Assembly (NCBI RefSeq): GCF_016587355.1
Contig: NZ_BNJF01000004.1
Coordinates: 248,001-312,000, forward strand
Origin: Ktedonospora formicarum
GTDB taxonomy: Bacteria > Chloroflexota > Ktedonobacteria > Ktedonobacterales > Ktedonobacteraceae
Length of the DNA stretch: 64,000 bases
Reading direction: 5' to 3'
Position 1 is the stretch's first letter, and each line of letters opens with the position of its first letter. The notes below the pieces were generated by a model. That model was not told where the DNA came from. It saw nothing but the letters and a program-made list of their open reading frames with translations, and did not search any database. This document shows positions 35,605 through 44,772 of the stretch, one piece after another. A program made the translations under genes and the position numbers.

Positions 35605-36219
35605 TCATGACGAGAGAGAGCCTCCCTTGATTCCATGGGAGCAGCATCTGCTAACAAGGCACACACGCGCTGCAACGCCTGAGAGGATCGCACTTTGCGC
35701 CGCCTCTGGTGCAATTGCGTGACGAGTAATAAAAGGGTCTGGAATACCTGCTCCTCGAAGAAAGCGCTCCGAAATGTTTCCCTGTGAGTGGTAAATGGTA
35801 TCAATGCCAATGTGAGAAGGAGCCATGTGCCGAACGGTTTCGAGTCCTTGGGCCGTGCTTAGATCAACATCAACAAATATCGTTCTAGAAAAAAGGGCAT
35901 GATGAAAACGCGTCTGGTGAAGCTTGGCGTCTTGAAAAAGAGCAACACTGAGATCCGAGATGCTAAGATCTGCGTGGTGAAGTCGAGTATGCCAGAGATT
36001 GGCAGATTCTAAACAGGCGCGTCGGAGACTTGTGCTCGTCAGATTTGCAAAGCTCAAGTTAGCACTGCGAAGGTTGGCAAAGCTAAGATTAAGTTCACTG
36101 AGATCTTCCTCATTAAGAAGTGGCCGTGCCTCTGGATGCTCTTCACGCCATGCATTCCATACAGTGACTCCTTGTTTGAGTATCTCAACGTGTTCTGGAT
36201 TGGCCACATAAGCCTCCAT
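35605..36219 (-). CDS. Pentapeptide-repeat protein, paralogue without its TIR domain
   Basis: 204 residues. Residues ~35-125 carry repeats such as LSELNLSFANLRSANLSFANL. The block GLETVRHMAPSHIGIDTIYHSQGNISERFLRGAGIPD matches the linker of the neighbouring pentapeptide-TIR protein (GLKTLQHEGPSPISINTIFQ...RNTGVPD). Right after the linker, where TIR should begin, the sequence becomes unrelated (AAQSAILSGVAARVCLVSRCC). It therefore looks like a paralogue whose effector domain was deleted or frameshifted. It lies 124 bp downstream of the intact copy on the same strand. Confidence 0.7.
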   Translation of the reverse strand: MEAYVANPEHVEILKQGVTVWNAWREEHPEARPLLNEEDLSELNLSFANLRSANLSFANLTSTSLRRACLESANLWHTRLHHADLSISDLSVALFQDAKLHQTRFHHALFSRTIFVDVDLSTAQGLETVRHMAPSHIGIDTIYHSQGNISERFLRGAGIPDPFITRHAIAPEAAQSAILSGVAARVCLVSRCCSHGIKGGSLSS

Positions 36220-36342
36220 TCTTCAATGGTTCTTTGCTAGTACAAAAAATTGCGATTACGACACTAATACATCTTTGAAGATTTATAGCCTCTTGAAAGG
36301 TAAATGGGTTTTCGCTCGTATTTCTCTTTTAAGTTCTTAAAT

Positions 36343-37407
36343 TTACACTTGAAGATCATGCAGGAGCCGATCAAATGTTACCTGATAGTGGTCATAGTCT
36401 TTCCAACAGGTAAAGTTTCCTATGTGGCGTTGATGCTGTATAAGTGCTGGCCAACCACTATGACCTTGTTCGAAAATGGCTGTGTCAAGGCGTATTGGAA
36501 AAAGAACAGCTCTTTTTTCTCTTTGTTCCTTGGCTAATGCCATCTCTACTTCGTGTTCGACCCAGTCACTGGCTACTGAGTGTTTTGAGAGCACCAGAAG
36601 TAGTTTGTCATAAAGACGAATAGACTCATCAATACGTACTCTGATCTTGTCTCCAATTTTCATGTCGTGAGGTGCGAACCAACAGCGGACTCCCTGAGCC
36701 TGCAGATCAGCGTGCAGACGTTGCACAAAAAACGCATCTTTGCTGGAATAACTGATGAAACAGGTGTAGTAATTAATTGGCTGGTTGGTAAATGCATGGA
36801 TATATTCGATAAAGATATCGGGAACACCCGTGTTGCGTAGAAAGATTTCGGACAATTTCCCTTGTGACTGAAAAATAGTATTAATGCTTATCGGCGATGG
36901 GCCCTCATGTTGAAGCGTTTTTAACCCATTGAGAACTCGCAGATCGAGGTCGCCGAAGATAGTCCATCCAAGTATGGCATTGTCCAAATTGACATTGGTG
37001 AGATTAGCATGAAGAAAACTCGCGCCATTCAGATTCGCTCCAGTCAAATTCGCTCCCTCAAGATTGGCGTCATAGAAGTTGGCACGGCTGAGATCTGCAT
37101 AGGCAAAGTTTGTATACCCTAGATCAGCCCCTGTGATATTTGCACCAGTTAACACAGCGCCTCTGAAATTGCCTTTGTAGAGATTGGCATCATAGAGAGT
37201 TGCATAACGAAAATCGGCGTTGCTACAATTGGCTTCACTGAGCGTGGCTTCGTTAAGATTCGCATCATAGAGATGGATTGAAGGTATATAGGCTGCATGC
37301 AAATCAACATTTCTAAGATCTATCAGTTGCTGAGGACGCGCACGCCTCCAGGAGTTCCAATGATTAAACCCTTTTTTCAGAATGTTTACCTGCCGTTGAT
37401 TTGCCAT
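36343..37407 (-). CDS. Pentapeptide-repeat/TIR-domain protein
   Basis: 354 residues. After a short N-terminal segment, residues ~30-150 contain pentapeptide repeats (ANLTGANLNGASFLHANL). A linker (160-205) leads to a TIR domain at 213-350 that opens YTCFISYSSKDAFFVQRL. SDWVEHEVEMAL places Glu286 at the position of the NADase catalytic Glu of bacterial TIR domains. The build, a repeat scaffold plus TIR effector, suggests NAD depletion or signalling on stimulus, as in antiphage TIR systems. This is inference, since no partner gene of a known system is adjacent. ATG 37407 has AGGAGGGTTT upstream. Confidence 0.85.
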   Translation of the reverse strand: MANQRQVNILKKGFNHWNSWRRARPQQLIDLRNVDLHAAYIPSIHLYDANLNEATLSEANCSNADFRYATLYDANLYKGNFRGAVLTGANITGADLGYTNFAYADLSRANFYDANLEGANLTGANLNGASFLHANLTNVNLDNAILGWTIFGDLDLRVLNGLKTLQHEGPSPISINTIFQSQGKLSEIFLRNTGVPDIFIEYIHAFTNQPINYYTCFISYSSKDAFFVQRLHADLQAQGVRCWFAPHDMKIGDKIRVRIDESIRLYDKLLLVLSKHSVASDWVEHEVEMALAKEQREKRAVLFPIRLDTAIFEQGHSGWPALIQHQRHIGNFTCWKDYDHYQVTFDRLLHDLQV

Positions 37408-37545
37408 AAACCCTCCTTTACTTTGCTTTGCTTCTTTGCAGAGAGAGTATCGGGGTAAAGCTGCTTAACATGATCTGTTACAGAACCTAGTCGATCGATT
37501 CTTGTAGATCTATCAGAAAGGCACTAATAACGTTGAAAATGATAT

Positions 37546-37958
37546 CTACAAGTAAATAATACGTTTTTCACGAACATGATGCAGGACAGATGCAACTCGT
37601 TTCTAATACAGGAAATAACCTCCTGCAATGAAAAAACAACTCCTTGCGGAATATGCTGGCAGAGGGGTTCATAAGGAGCATAGTTCATGGCCTGAAATAA
37701 AAGGTGCACATGCTTCTGGATACCAAAATCAAGCAAACGCACAATGTTGGGATGACTGAGTTCGGTATTAGTACCTGCTTTTCTCAAGAGATGGCATGAT
37801 CGTGGTGTGAAAATACTGCTTTCTGAACCTAGATGATAGACAACCTGTCGATTTAAATAGAGATGGTGACCCAGATACACATTCGAAAAAGCGCCCTGTC
37901 CAAAGAAATAGGCCAAACGATAATGGCCGAAGAGCTCTTCAATTCGATCTTGCATCAA
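37546..37958 (-). pseudogene. Serine/threonine protein kinase, N-lobe remnant
   Basis: FGHYRLAYFFGQGAFSNVYLG is the glycine loop of a Pkn-type kinase. ELSHPNIVRLLDFGIQ and MNYAPYEPL are the HPNIV helix and hinge. The catalytic Lys segment (AIKVL) is replaced by VVYHLG. In the second half the frame shifts, and VASVLHHVREKRIIYL then stops exactly where HRDVKPEN should follow. The catalytic loop, activation loop and C-lobe are gone, so it is inactive. Confidence 0.75.
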
Positions 37959-38368
37959 GCGTTACCTCTGTGTATGCATTAAGATGTGATGTTTCGCTCA
38001 TAATACCATCTATAGTAAGTATTTGCATATAGTATGTCAAGAAGCAATTGCTAAGGTGTAAAGTGTGATATTAAGAGCAGAATGGAATCACTGAGATCAG
38101 TGTAAGGGAGAGCTGGCTCGTGAAGCCGATGAGAGATGAAGGCGAGTATTGACAATATGAAAGGGGAGGCGGGAAACGCAACTTCACAGACCGAGCGATT
38201 TGGTGTTTTGCTCCTCAATGACCTCCATGCATCACAAATCAGCCCTTCATTTCCTATTCGGAGAGATTTCACATGAGGAAGCATCTTCCTCACTATGAAT
38301 ATGGGTCAGATGATCATCAATACATGTAAAACAACATATAATGTCTTTAATTATTCTATAAATAATTG

Positions 38369-38391
38369 AAATTACCAACGGTTGGTAATTT
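38369..38391. promoter_or_regulatory. 23-bp palindrome, operator-like
   Basis: AAATTACCAACGGTTGGTAATTT is a perfect inverted repeat except for the central base, the form of a dimeric repressor site (TetR/LacI class). It lies in the 700-bp gap between the kinase remnant and the signalling operon, with no adjacent gene start that I recognise. Confidence 0.45.
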
Positions 38392-38485
38392 GCCATCGTA
38401 TCCACTTGCGTCCATTCCCGTTTGTTTCCCACGCCTTTCTCATGTGTGTCAGTGGAAAAATGCACACCGAAGGTTGGCATAAGAA

Positions 38486-38517
38486 GGCAGTGATACGGTT
38501 GCAATCGTATCACTGCC
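38486..38517. terminator. Hairpin GGCAGTGATACG/CGTATCACTGCC
   Basis: A perfect 12-bp stem with an 8-nt loop, 140 bp downstream of the minus-strand gene ending at 38656. It lacks a T-tract on either side, so terminator function is uncertain. The rest of 37960-38650 contains no gene I can support. Confidence 0.4.
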
Positions 38518-38655
38518 CGTTTGTGAGAAGCATGGAGGCTGAAGTCATGGGCAGGCAAGACCAATGCCATTCTCAAATGGGACAGCGGCGCAAGATCATA
38601 CGTTGGAAAAGGTGCAACCAGGATGTATAGACACAACGCACAAAGAACAGCCATT

Positions 38656-39117
38656 TCATCGGGGGTTGCACCTTTCTTCTGATGTTTCATCTTGTGGTGT
38701 CTCAAGGAGACGCCAGGATGGATTGCCAAGGTAGTGTGCTACGAGCAGCAGATCCTGACGCAATGGCCCACACACCTGCTGTCTTACGACTTCCCTGAGT
38801 TGAGGGATGGCTTGCTTGGCCTGAGCCACCCGTTGCAACAGTGCATGCTGCTCTGGAACGACATTTCGTATCACTGGCTCCCAACATTGCAACCCGCTGA
38901 GAGCATCACACCCGCGATCTATGTCATCGAGCACATCTTCCATTTTCATTGCAAACTGAGCCAGATCTTCAAGCAGGCACGAAAGCGGGATCGATGAGGG
39001 ATGAGACGCGCAAAAGGGAGAAGAGGATCTCTCCTCATCAGCCTTCTCGTGTGTTTGTTGTTGCGGTTTGAGTGCTGCCTCATTCTCAAGCAGCAGTGGG
39101 TATTTCATACGAACCAT
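38656..39117 (-). CDS. Hypothetical helical protein, 153 aa
   Basis: I do not recognise this protein. After a polar N terminus the region 50-140 is amphipathic helix (LLEDLAQFAMKMEDVLDDIDRG...LLQRVAQAKQAIPQLREVVRQQV). There is no membrane segment. It lies 36 bp downstream of the OmpR-type regulator on the same strand, so it is probably the last gene of the signalling operon. A plus-strand ORF over the same bases is less likely because of the operon context. Confidence 0.5.
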   Translation of the reverse strand: MVRMKYPLLLENEAALKPQQQTHEKADEERSSSPFCASHPSSIPLSCLLEDLAQFAMKMEDVLDDIDRGCDALSGLQCWEPVIRNVVPEQHALLQRVAQAKQAIPQLREVVRQQVCGPLRQDLLLVAHYLGNPSWRLLETPQDETSEERCNPR

Positions 39118-39152
39118 TCTCTTTCATCATATCCGTCCTTCCATAGACACCT

Positions 39153-39950
39153 CTAAGGCGTGCGTGGAAGGCGTCTACATGATTGACAAAATCGATAGCC
39201 CACCCTGGGCACGGTTTCCAAATAGGCTGGGTGGTTGGGGTCAGCTTCAAGCTTGAGGCGGAGCTGACGCATATAGACCCGTAGGTAATCGAGCTCGGTT
39301 CGATACCTCTCGCCCCACACCATATGTAACAGAGCCAGTCCCGTGAGCACAGTGCCTCCATCACGCATCAAGAGGTAGAGGAGAGCACATTCCGTGGTCG
39401 TCAGACTCACAGCGTGCCCACGAACCAAGGCACTCCGTTCATGTGGCATCAGACGAATCTGTCTGTCCTGGCTCTCCAATGCGAAGACGACTTCTCCCTG
39501 TCCGGGTGGCTCGTCAAGCTCCACCTGGCATTCACGTGCGCGCTTCACATGGCGGCGGAGCCGGGCCTGGAGTTCGTCTCTGCCGCAGGTGCTGAGTTGC
39601 AGATAATCATCAGCCCCAGCATCGAGCATGCGCGCAAGATGTACCTCGTCTGCCTGGGTTGCGTAGAGAACCAGAGGCAAATGAGGTGCAAGTTGACGAA
39701 GGTGCTGGACCTCATCAGCAGTGATACAGCGAAAGAGCACAACCTCTGGTTGCAAGAAGAAGAGAGCCATGGCAGAGGGTACCTCTTGTCGATGGGTGAT
39801 AACAAACGCTCCTCCTACCAGCAATGGGATGAGCAGAGATGCCTCATGATGGGAACCAAGCAGGAGCAACCGTGTTCGCTCGATTCCCAACTCCTTGCAC
39901 GCAGAACCATTCACTTTGTCTGTATTCCTCTTTTGTTGCCACCCACTCAT
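39153..39950 (-). CDS. OmpR-type DNA-binding protein with receiver-like domain lacking the phospho-Asp
   Basis: About 265 residues from ATG 39950 (MSGWQQ); the frame is open to 40070. The first half resembles a receiver (PEVVLFRCITADEVQHLRQL...LVLYATQADEVHLARMLDAGADDYL). The Asp of the usual LLDL strand is replaced by Arg-Cys, and the Lys-Pro of the KPF loop is gone. The C terminus is a winged helix (LTTTECALLYLLMRDGGTVL...LDYLRVYMRQLRLKLEADP...LETVPRVGYRF). It probably binds DNA without phosphorylation. It follows the MFS gene in the same operon. Confidence 0.8.
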   Translation of the reverse strand: MSGWQQKRNTDKVNGSACKELGIERTRLLLLGSHHEASLLIPLLVGGAFVITHRQEVPSAMALFFLQPEVVLFRCITADEVQHLRQLAPHLPLVLYATQADEVHLARMLDAGADDYLQLSTCGRDELQARLRRHVKRARECQVELDEPPGQGEVVFALESQDRQIRLMPHERSALVRGHAVSLTTTECALLYLLMRDGGTVLTGLALLHMVWGERYRTELDYLRVYMRQLRLKLEADPNHPAYLETVPRVGYRFCQSCRRLPRTP

Positions 39951-40044
39951 CGGACGTGCCTCCTCTCTTAAAGCCACCCAAACACACGGTCTTCCGCCCT
40001 GCCATATGTTCCAAGAAGGAACACATAGCAGAGAGCATGTACGA

Positions 40045-41404
40045 CTAGCGAACGGATTTGATGGGCACAATCAGTCCAGCCGCCAGCACACTTGAGAGCG
40101 CTGCGACCAGAAAGAGCATCGCATAATTGTTGCTTGATACGTTCAAAACAGAGGCTCCAATGATGGGGCTGAGAATGAGCGGCACGAAAATCGAGGTATA
40201 AAGCAAACCCAGATCCTTTCCACTACTCCCATTCTTGGGCAAGACCCGAATGGCAAGGGCGATATCGACCCCTACATAGAGCCCGAAACCACAGCCAAAG
40301 ATCACCGCTGCACTCAGTGCTACCTCCCAGGAAGGCACCACAGCCAGGAGAGCTAAACCTCCTGCCATGATGACTGCCCACCAAGCACAAAGGGCTTGAG
40401 GCGCTGGACCAGGTGCGCAAGCAAACCACCAATGATCGAGAAGAGGAGCACACATCCCGTAGACAGCACTTGAAAGAGCGTCACTCCTGCTTTGGCTTCA
40501 GCCAGCGAGAAGCCAAGCCGGGCACGAAGCGAGAAGAGCAGATAGGCTCCCAGAATGGTAAAGCTGAGAAAGACCAGGCAGCGCGAGAGCACCGTCCAGG
40601 TAAAATCACGGACGCGTAAGGGAGCCACAAACCCACCAAGAAACGTGCGCCACTGAAAGGGTGGGCAATGCTCGCGGGCCAGTGGCGTCTCCCGGACCAG
40701 GAATAAGAAGGGAATTGTGCAGACCAGAGAAGCTCCAGCCAGCAGCAGATAGCCCTGGGAGGTATCGCCCGGCTGCGAGAACAGGGTCACCAGCAGCAAC
40801 CCCAGCATGCCACCAACAATGGGAGCCATCCCATTGAGGGCGGACAGCAGCGAACGACGCGCTGAGGGAACCTGATCGGGCAGAATGGCCGTCACACAGG
40901 AGAGCACCATATCAACTCCGATCTGCGCCAGAATCTCTCCGATGAGCAACACTGAAATACTGGTCGCGCGAGCCATGAGCAGCAACCCACAGACCGCAAC
41001 CAGGAGGCCACCACTGATCCAAGGATGGCGGCGTCCACTTCGATGAGTGGTCCTGTCGGAGAGCGCCCCAGAGAGGGGAGAGGCAATGAGCCCGGCAAAC
41101 GCTCCAATGGAAGCCACCAGCGCGAAGGTCGTATTGGTTGACACAGGATCAAGAGCACTGACTTGAATGGGCAAAAGGAGCTGCTTGATGCACACGCTCG
41201 AAAGGCCGCCAACGGCACTTGCCAGGGTAAAGGCGATGCGAAAGCGCACTGTGAGAGGAGCGACGGAAACCGTGTGCGGATCGGTGATTGGTGCCTGTGC
41301 TGAGAGCGGTGTCTCAGAGAGCCCCTCTTCTCCCCCTGAGGATCTGCATGAGAGGATGGTGATGGCAAGGATGCATCAGACATACCAGAAACTCCATTTC
41401 TCAT
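40045..41404 (-). pseudogene. MFS transporter, interrupted by two frameshifts
   Basis: The main part (41249-40353) has transmembrane segments and the MFS A-motif-like stretch GALSDRTTHRSGRRHPW between helices 2 and 3. At about 40380 one G appears lost in GGTGGG, and the frame continues AVIMAGGLALLAVVP through the last four helices to LIVPIKSVR. A second break at the G5 run near 41335 separates a starting frame MSDASLPSPSSHADPQG. Correcting both gives a 12-helix protein of ~440 residues. The sugar-cation-symporter-like motif suggests GPH-type MFS, but the substrate is unknown. Confidence 0.75.
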
Positions 41405-41471
41405 TATAATGGCGCAGATGGCACCCTCACTCTTCCAGAGAGGGAAGGTGCTCTCCTGCGCGAGGTGGCTA

Positions 41472-42671
41472 TTAGAAGGTGGTCAGCCAGCGCATGTGTT
41501 CTCCATGCACCGAGCAGTCTGCGAGATGCGTATAGCGAGCGAGCTTCCCGCTATGGTAGGCAAAGAGTTCCAGGCGAGGAGACTGCCACTGCGCCGCGTT
41601 TATCTCCAGAGAGACACGATACAGATCACGTGTCGCGGACGCCTCCTCAATGAGCGCAAGGATCTGATCACGCACCTGCACTGGCCCTTGCTCCAGAGCG
41701 TAACTGTGATAGATGCAGGGCGTGACCCCCGGAGGTAATGCTTCCAGCACCGTTGGGAGCATCTCACAGGCATCGCCCTTGATAATCGAAAGAGGATGCT
41801 CCTTTCGGGCCATACTGATCGTCGCCCGCAAGAGCTGATGACGCGCCATTTCTTCGGGCCAAATACAGGCCCTCAACAGACGTTGATCCTCTTCTTTCTC
41901 AATATCGAGAGGAGCCAGATCAATCCCGACACGTTGAGCAACTGGCGGCATGGTGATGCCATACGGCAAGGGGGGGCGCATATCCCCTGCGAGCGTGCAA
42001 CGAATTAATGCTGGAGAAAGCGGGTTGCCAAAGGAAGCCAGCACTCGTGGTTGTTCATCCTGGGGGTCGTCACCATCCAGATAATAGTAGCGATACTGGT
42101 CCCATCTGAGGTTGAGGCCAGCGCTACAGCCAATCTCAATCATGGCAAGGGGGCGACGATGCCCCAACCGAAAGACAGACTCGAAGGCTGGAACGAGGTT
42201 TGAACACCGCGTCGGCTCGTTGGTTTGCAGGCGCATAGTGGGCAGCATCTGTTGGAATGCCTTCTGGTGCCGAAGGCAAAAGTCGCGAAAGTATGGGTAC
42301 GCCTCCCCAACTGGGCATGGAGATGAGGTGAATGAAGGGTAAAAGGCCGCCAGCGGATCGCCTGGCTCACCGTAAAGCAGAACATTGACCGCCGTAAAGA
42401 ACGTGACCAGGATGGGTTGATCAGGATCGACAAGCGCAACCAGTGCCTCCATCTCATGGTCCTCCTCAAGCTGTTGTGCGAAGCTCTCATAGAGAGGTGA
42501 GATCTGAGCAAATGCGACCCTCGTATAGCGCCCCCATTGCCTGGGATCAGCAATCTCTTGCGGTGGGTGCGGGAGCCGGTGCTCCTGTGATTCCTCAGGC
42601 TCCGTCGTTGCCTGGAGAAGCAACGGGTCGTGATCAGGAAGACGGTGGGTATTAGAGATATTGTCGGTCAT
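41472..42671 (-). CDS. DUF2332-like protein
   Basis: 399 residues from ATG 42671 with AAGGAGATTCACG upstream. The start lies 20 bp inside the end of the membrane-protein gene, indicating translational coupling. FAQISPLYESFAQQLEEDHEM, then FRDFCLRHQKAFQQML, and LAMIEIGCSAGLNLRWDQYRY match the DUF2332 pattern. The last resembles a methyltransferase motif I. CIYHSYALEQG and the final LEINAAQWQSPRLELFAYHSG are also typical. The function is unknown; a methyltransferase-like fold is likely. The long N-terminal extension possible in frame (to 42980) overlaps the upstream gene and is rejected. Confidence 0.8.
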   Translation of the reverse strand: MTDNISNTHRLPDHDPLLLQATTEPEESQEHRLPHPPQEIADPRQWGRYTRVAFAQISPLYESFAQQLEEDHEMEALVALVDPDQPILVTFFTAVNVLLYGEPGDPLAAFYPSFTSSPCPVGEAYPYFRDFCLRHQKAFQQMLPTMRLQTNEPTRCSNLVPAFESVFRLGHRRPLAMIEIGCSAGLNLRWDQYRYYYLDGDDPQDEQPRVLASFGNPLSPALIRCTLAGDMRPPLPYGITMPPVAQRVGIDLAPLDIEKEEDQRLLRACIWPEEMARHQLLRATISMARKEHPLSIIKGDACEMLPTVLEALPPGVTPCIYHSYALEQGPVQVRDQILALIEEASATRDLYRVSLEINAAQWQSPRLELFAYHSGKLARYTHLADCSVHGEHMRWLTTF

Positions 42672-44034
42672 CGTGAATCTCCTTGTGAGTGGCATGGAAG
42701 GGTGGCATGGGCGATGAAAACGAAGCTGGAACGACAAACTGCTGTTGTGGCTGCAAAGAGAGAGGGGTAGCAGACAACGAGTGCGCACCTCCTTTGTTCT
42801 CCTGAGTTGGCAAGGTGGCAGGATCAGGCAACCCGGATACATATGTCGGCGTGAGAGCGCCTGCGACTCCAGCTCGCGCTGGCTCAGTTGTCGAGGGGAG
42901 GAGCCAATATCCTTGCAAGGGAGAGAAGAAGGGTTCCAGGAGCACCAGTTGCTCCGGCACGACAAATGGGCGTTGCTCATAGAGCGCCTGAGCCACCGCC
43001 TCCTTGAGCAGCGCCTGCTCCTGTGTGAGACGTTGGGTAATGTGATGGGATGCTTTGTGCTGATGGACGGTCAGCCGCAGAGTTTGGACCTCTCTCGCAT
43101 CCACCACAGCTCTCTCGTAGCGGGTCAGGAGGCCATTGAGCATCCCTCCCAGTGCCCAAAACTTCCCTCCCTGCTGATTGGCAACACGAACGTTTAGTTT
43201 TCCACTGACTGCCTGGGTAAGCGTGGCCTCAATTTCAGCAAGAGCCTCTTGCAAAGATTGAGCATCTTGATCACGCTGCGCCCTCAGCGTCGCCATATCA
43301 TGATGCAATCGTGCAGTCTCTTCCGCCATATTTGCCCGCTGGGTATTCGAGCGGGCGTGAGAATTGAGAATCCAGAGCACTCCCGCAATAAAGAGATGGA
43401 CCTGGAAGACGCGAATAAGCATCGTGAAGAGACTTGTTGACGACATTGCCGCCAGATCAGCAGCATGTGGGGCAAAGAAGAGTTCATAGGTGCTAAAGAG
43501 CAGGTTGATGACGAGTGGCACTGTGATCCATGGGGAAGGGAGGATAGCCCCGATGAACAGCTCGGAAAAGACGAGCAAATAGAGGATATCTTTGTCCATG
43601 AGCCCCAATCCACCAGGAGCACGCAGGATGCTCAGATACATCCCCGTATTGATGGAAAGACACAGCAGAAGCCCAACCAGATTGACATGTTTTCTTCGGT
43701 TGAGCACGACACCAATACCGATAGCGACCCATACAATGAGTGCTGTGTATAAGATCTGCTTGTTTGGTCCAAAGAAACCGATAGCGGCAACGGCCACAAG
43801 AATGATGGCAAGAAACAACATAACGGCACTAGCAATACGAGCACGACGCACGACATCACGCTGTGCGAAGGTGGCTCCTGGTGGCGCGTCTGCGGGAGCA
43901 CTGACCCGATACCACCAGGCGAGCATCCCTCCCCGCCAAAAGTTTTGATCGCCAAAACTGTTATAGGACCATGTGTCCGTGGAGACAGTGCCTCCCTTGC
44001 CTGAAGGGGGCAAAGAATGCGGTGAATGAGACAT
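42652..44034 (-). CDS. Membrane protein with coiled coil and HAMP-like segment (sensor-like)
   Basis: 460 residues from ATG 44034, after AAAGGACGTTGT. Five or six transmembrane helices lie between ~66 and 235 (IASAVMLFLAIILVAVAAIGFF, ILYTALIVWVAIGIGVVL, ILYLLVFSELFIGAILP, VFQVHLFIAGVLWIL). A coiled coil follows (ETARLHHDMATLRAQRDQDAQ), then a HAMP-like stretch (IEATLTQAVSGKLNVRVA...LGGMLNGLLTRYERA) and a proline-rich tail. No kinase, cyclase or methyl-accepting domain is attached. With the CheY-like protein at the operon head it may be the sensor of the module. Confidence 0.7.
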   Translation of the reverse strand: MSHSPHSLPPSGKGGTVSTDTWSYNSFGDQNFWRGGMLAWWYRVSAPADAPPGATFAQRDVVRRARIASAVMLFLAIILVAVAAIGFFGPNKQILYTALIVWVAIGIGVVLNRRKHVNLVGLLLCLSINTGMYLSILRAPGGLGLMDKDILYLLVFSELFIGAILPSPWITVPLVINLLFSTYELFFAPHAADLAAMSSTSLFTMLIRVFQVHLFIAGVLWILNSHARSNTQRANMAEETARLHHDMATLRAQRDQDAQSLQEALAEIEATLTQAVSGKLNVRVANQQGGKFWALGGMLNGLLTRYERAVVDAREVQTLRLTVHQHKASHHITQRLTQEQALLKEAVAQALYEQRPFVVPEQLVLLEPFFSPLQGYWLLPSTTEPARAGVAGALTPTYVSGLPDPATLPTQENKGGAHSLSATPLSLQPQQQFVVPASFSSPMPPFHATHKEIHDDRQYL

Positions 44035-44114
44035 ACAACGTCCTTTCTGAGAAACAAAATACTGACATGAAAGAGCTCCTGAAGGGGTGCAAAGCACATC
44101 ACCTCCTTTCTCGT

Positions 44115-44666
44115 TCAGCTTGATAACACTTGCCAGGTAATTAACTGCTGCTCCAAGAGTGTGTGCATCACCTGTTGCATGCTTTCTCCTGAGAGGCAAA
44201 GCAAGCGAGCGATATCATCACAACTGCGCGTTCCATTACTCAAGAGAAAGACCTGACGACCTTTGGGCGACAACAACGTGACACGACGGTCATGGAGATC
44301 TGCTGCCTGTTTAGGAACGGTAGACGAGACAACCTCTCTCTCTGTCGTGCTATTTTCCTGCCTTAGAGCATTCTCAGGTGTCAACAATGAGAGCGGCTGG
44401 CGCGGCATGACCTGCCAATCGAGGATTCCTGCCTGAGCCAGCAGATGGAATGCCGCATCTCCCTGAGCAAGACAGACCCCACCCTGAAGCAAGCGAATGT
44501 CACACGAGAGCACTTCGCCCCTCTCAAGCACGAGTTGGATGAGCGCATCAAGCGTCTGTCCCTGCTGCATGAGCGAGAAGGTCGCCTGAAGCGATGCGGT
44601 TTCCTGCAATGTACGCATCGTCTCAAGCAGGATGCGCACTGGGAGTTGGTAGATATGTGGCTCCAT
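44115..44666 (-). CDS. Hypothetical protein, PATAN/DUF4388-like N-terminal half
   Basis: 183 residues, ATG 44666 after GAGGAGACAATACT. Residues ~35-90 (LDALIQLVLERGEVLSCDIRLLQGGVCLAQGDAAFHLLAQAGILDW) have the pattern of PATAN/DUF4388 modules that accompany response regulators. The C-terminal part (KGRQVFLLSNGTRSCDDIARLLCLSGESMQQVMHTLLEQQLI) looks like a winged helix or PqqD-like fold. It follows the receiver and the 118-aa gene on the same strand. An adaptor role is inferred. Confidence 0.6.
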   Translation of the reverse strand: MEPHIYQLPVRILLETMRTLQETASLQATFSLMQQGQTLDALIQLVLERGEVLSCDIRLLQGGVCLAQGDAAFHLLAQAGILDWQVMPRQPLSLLTPENALRQENSTTEREVVSSTVPKQAADLHDRRVTLLSPKGRQVFLLSNGTRSCDDIARLLCLSGESMQQVMHTLLEQQLITWQVLSS

Positions 44667-44772
44667 AGTATTGTCTCCTCCTCAAGCTGCATATCGATTC
44701 TCATGAATGCAGAATCCTTGATCATCACCATCACACAAAAAGCTTCCTATTCTCGTGGCATCAGAGGTCGCA

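Noticed and set aside
35514-35810. 98-codon minus-strand ORF overlapping the TIR-less pentapeptide gene
   Set aside because: The overlapped frame keeps the family linker up to residue ~165; this ORF has no family match or ribosome site.
42672-42980. N-terminal extension of the DUF2332-like protein
   Set aside because: It overlaps the membrane-protein gene in another frame, and a good ribosome site stands before 42671.
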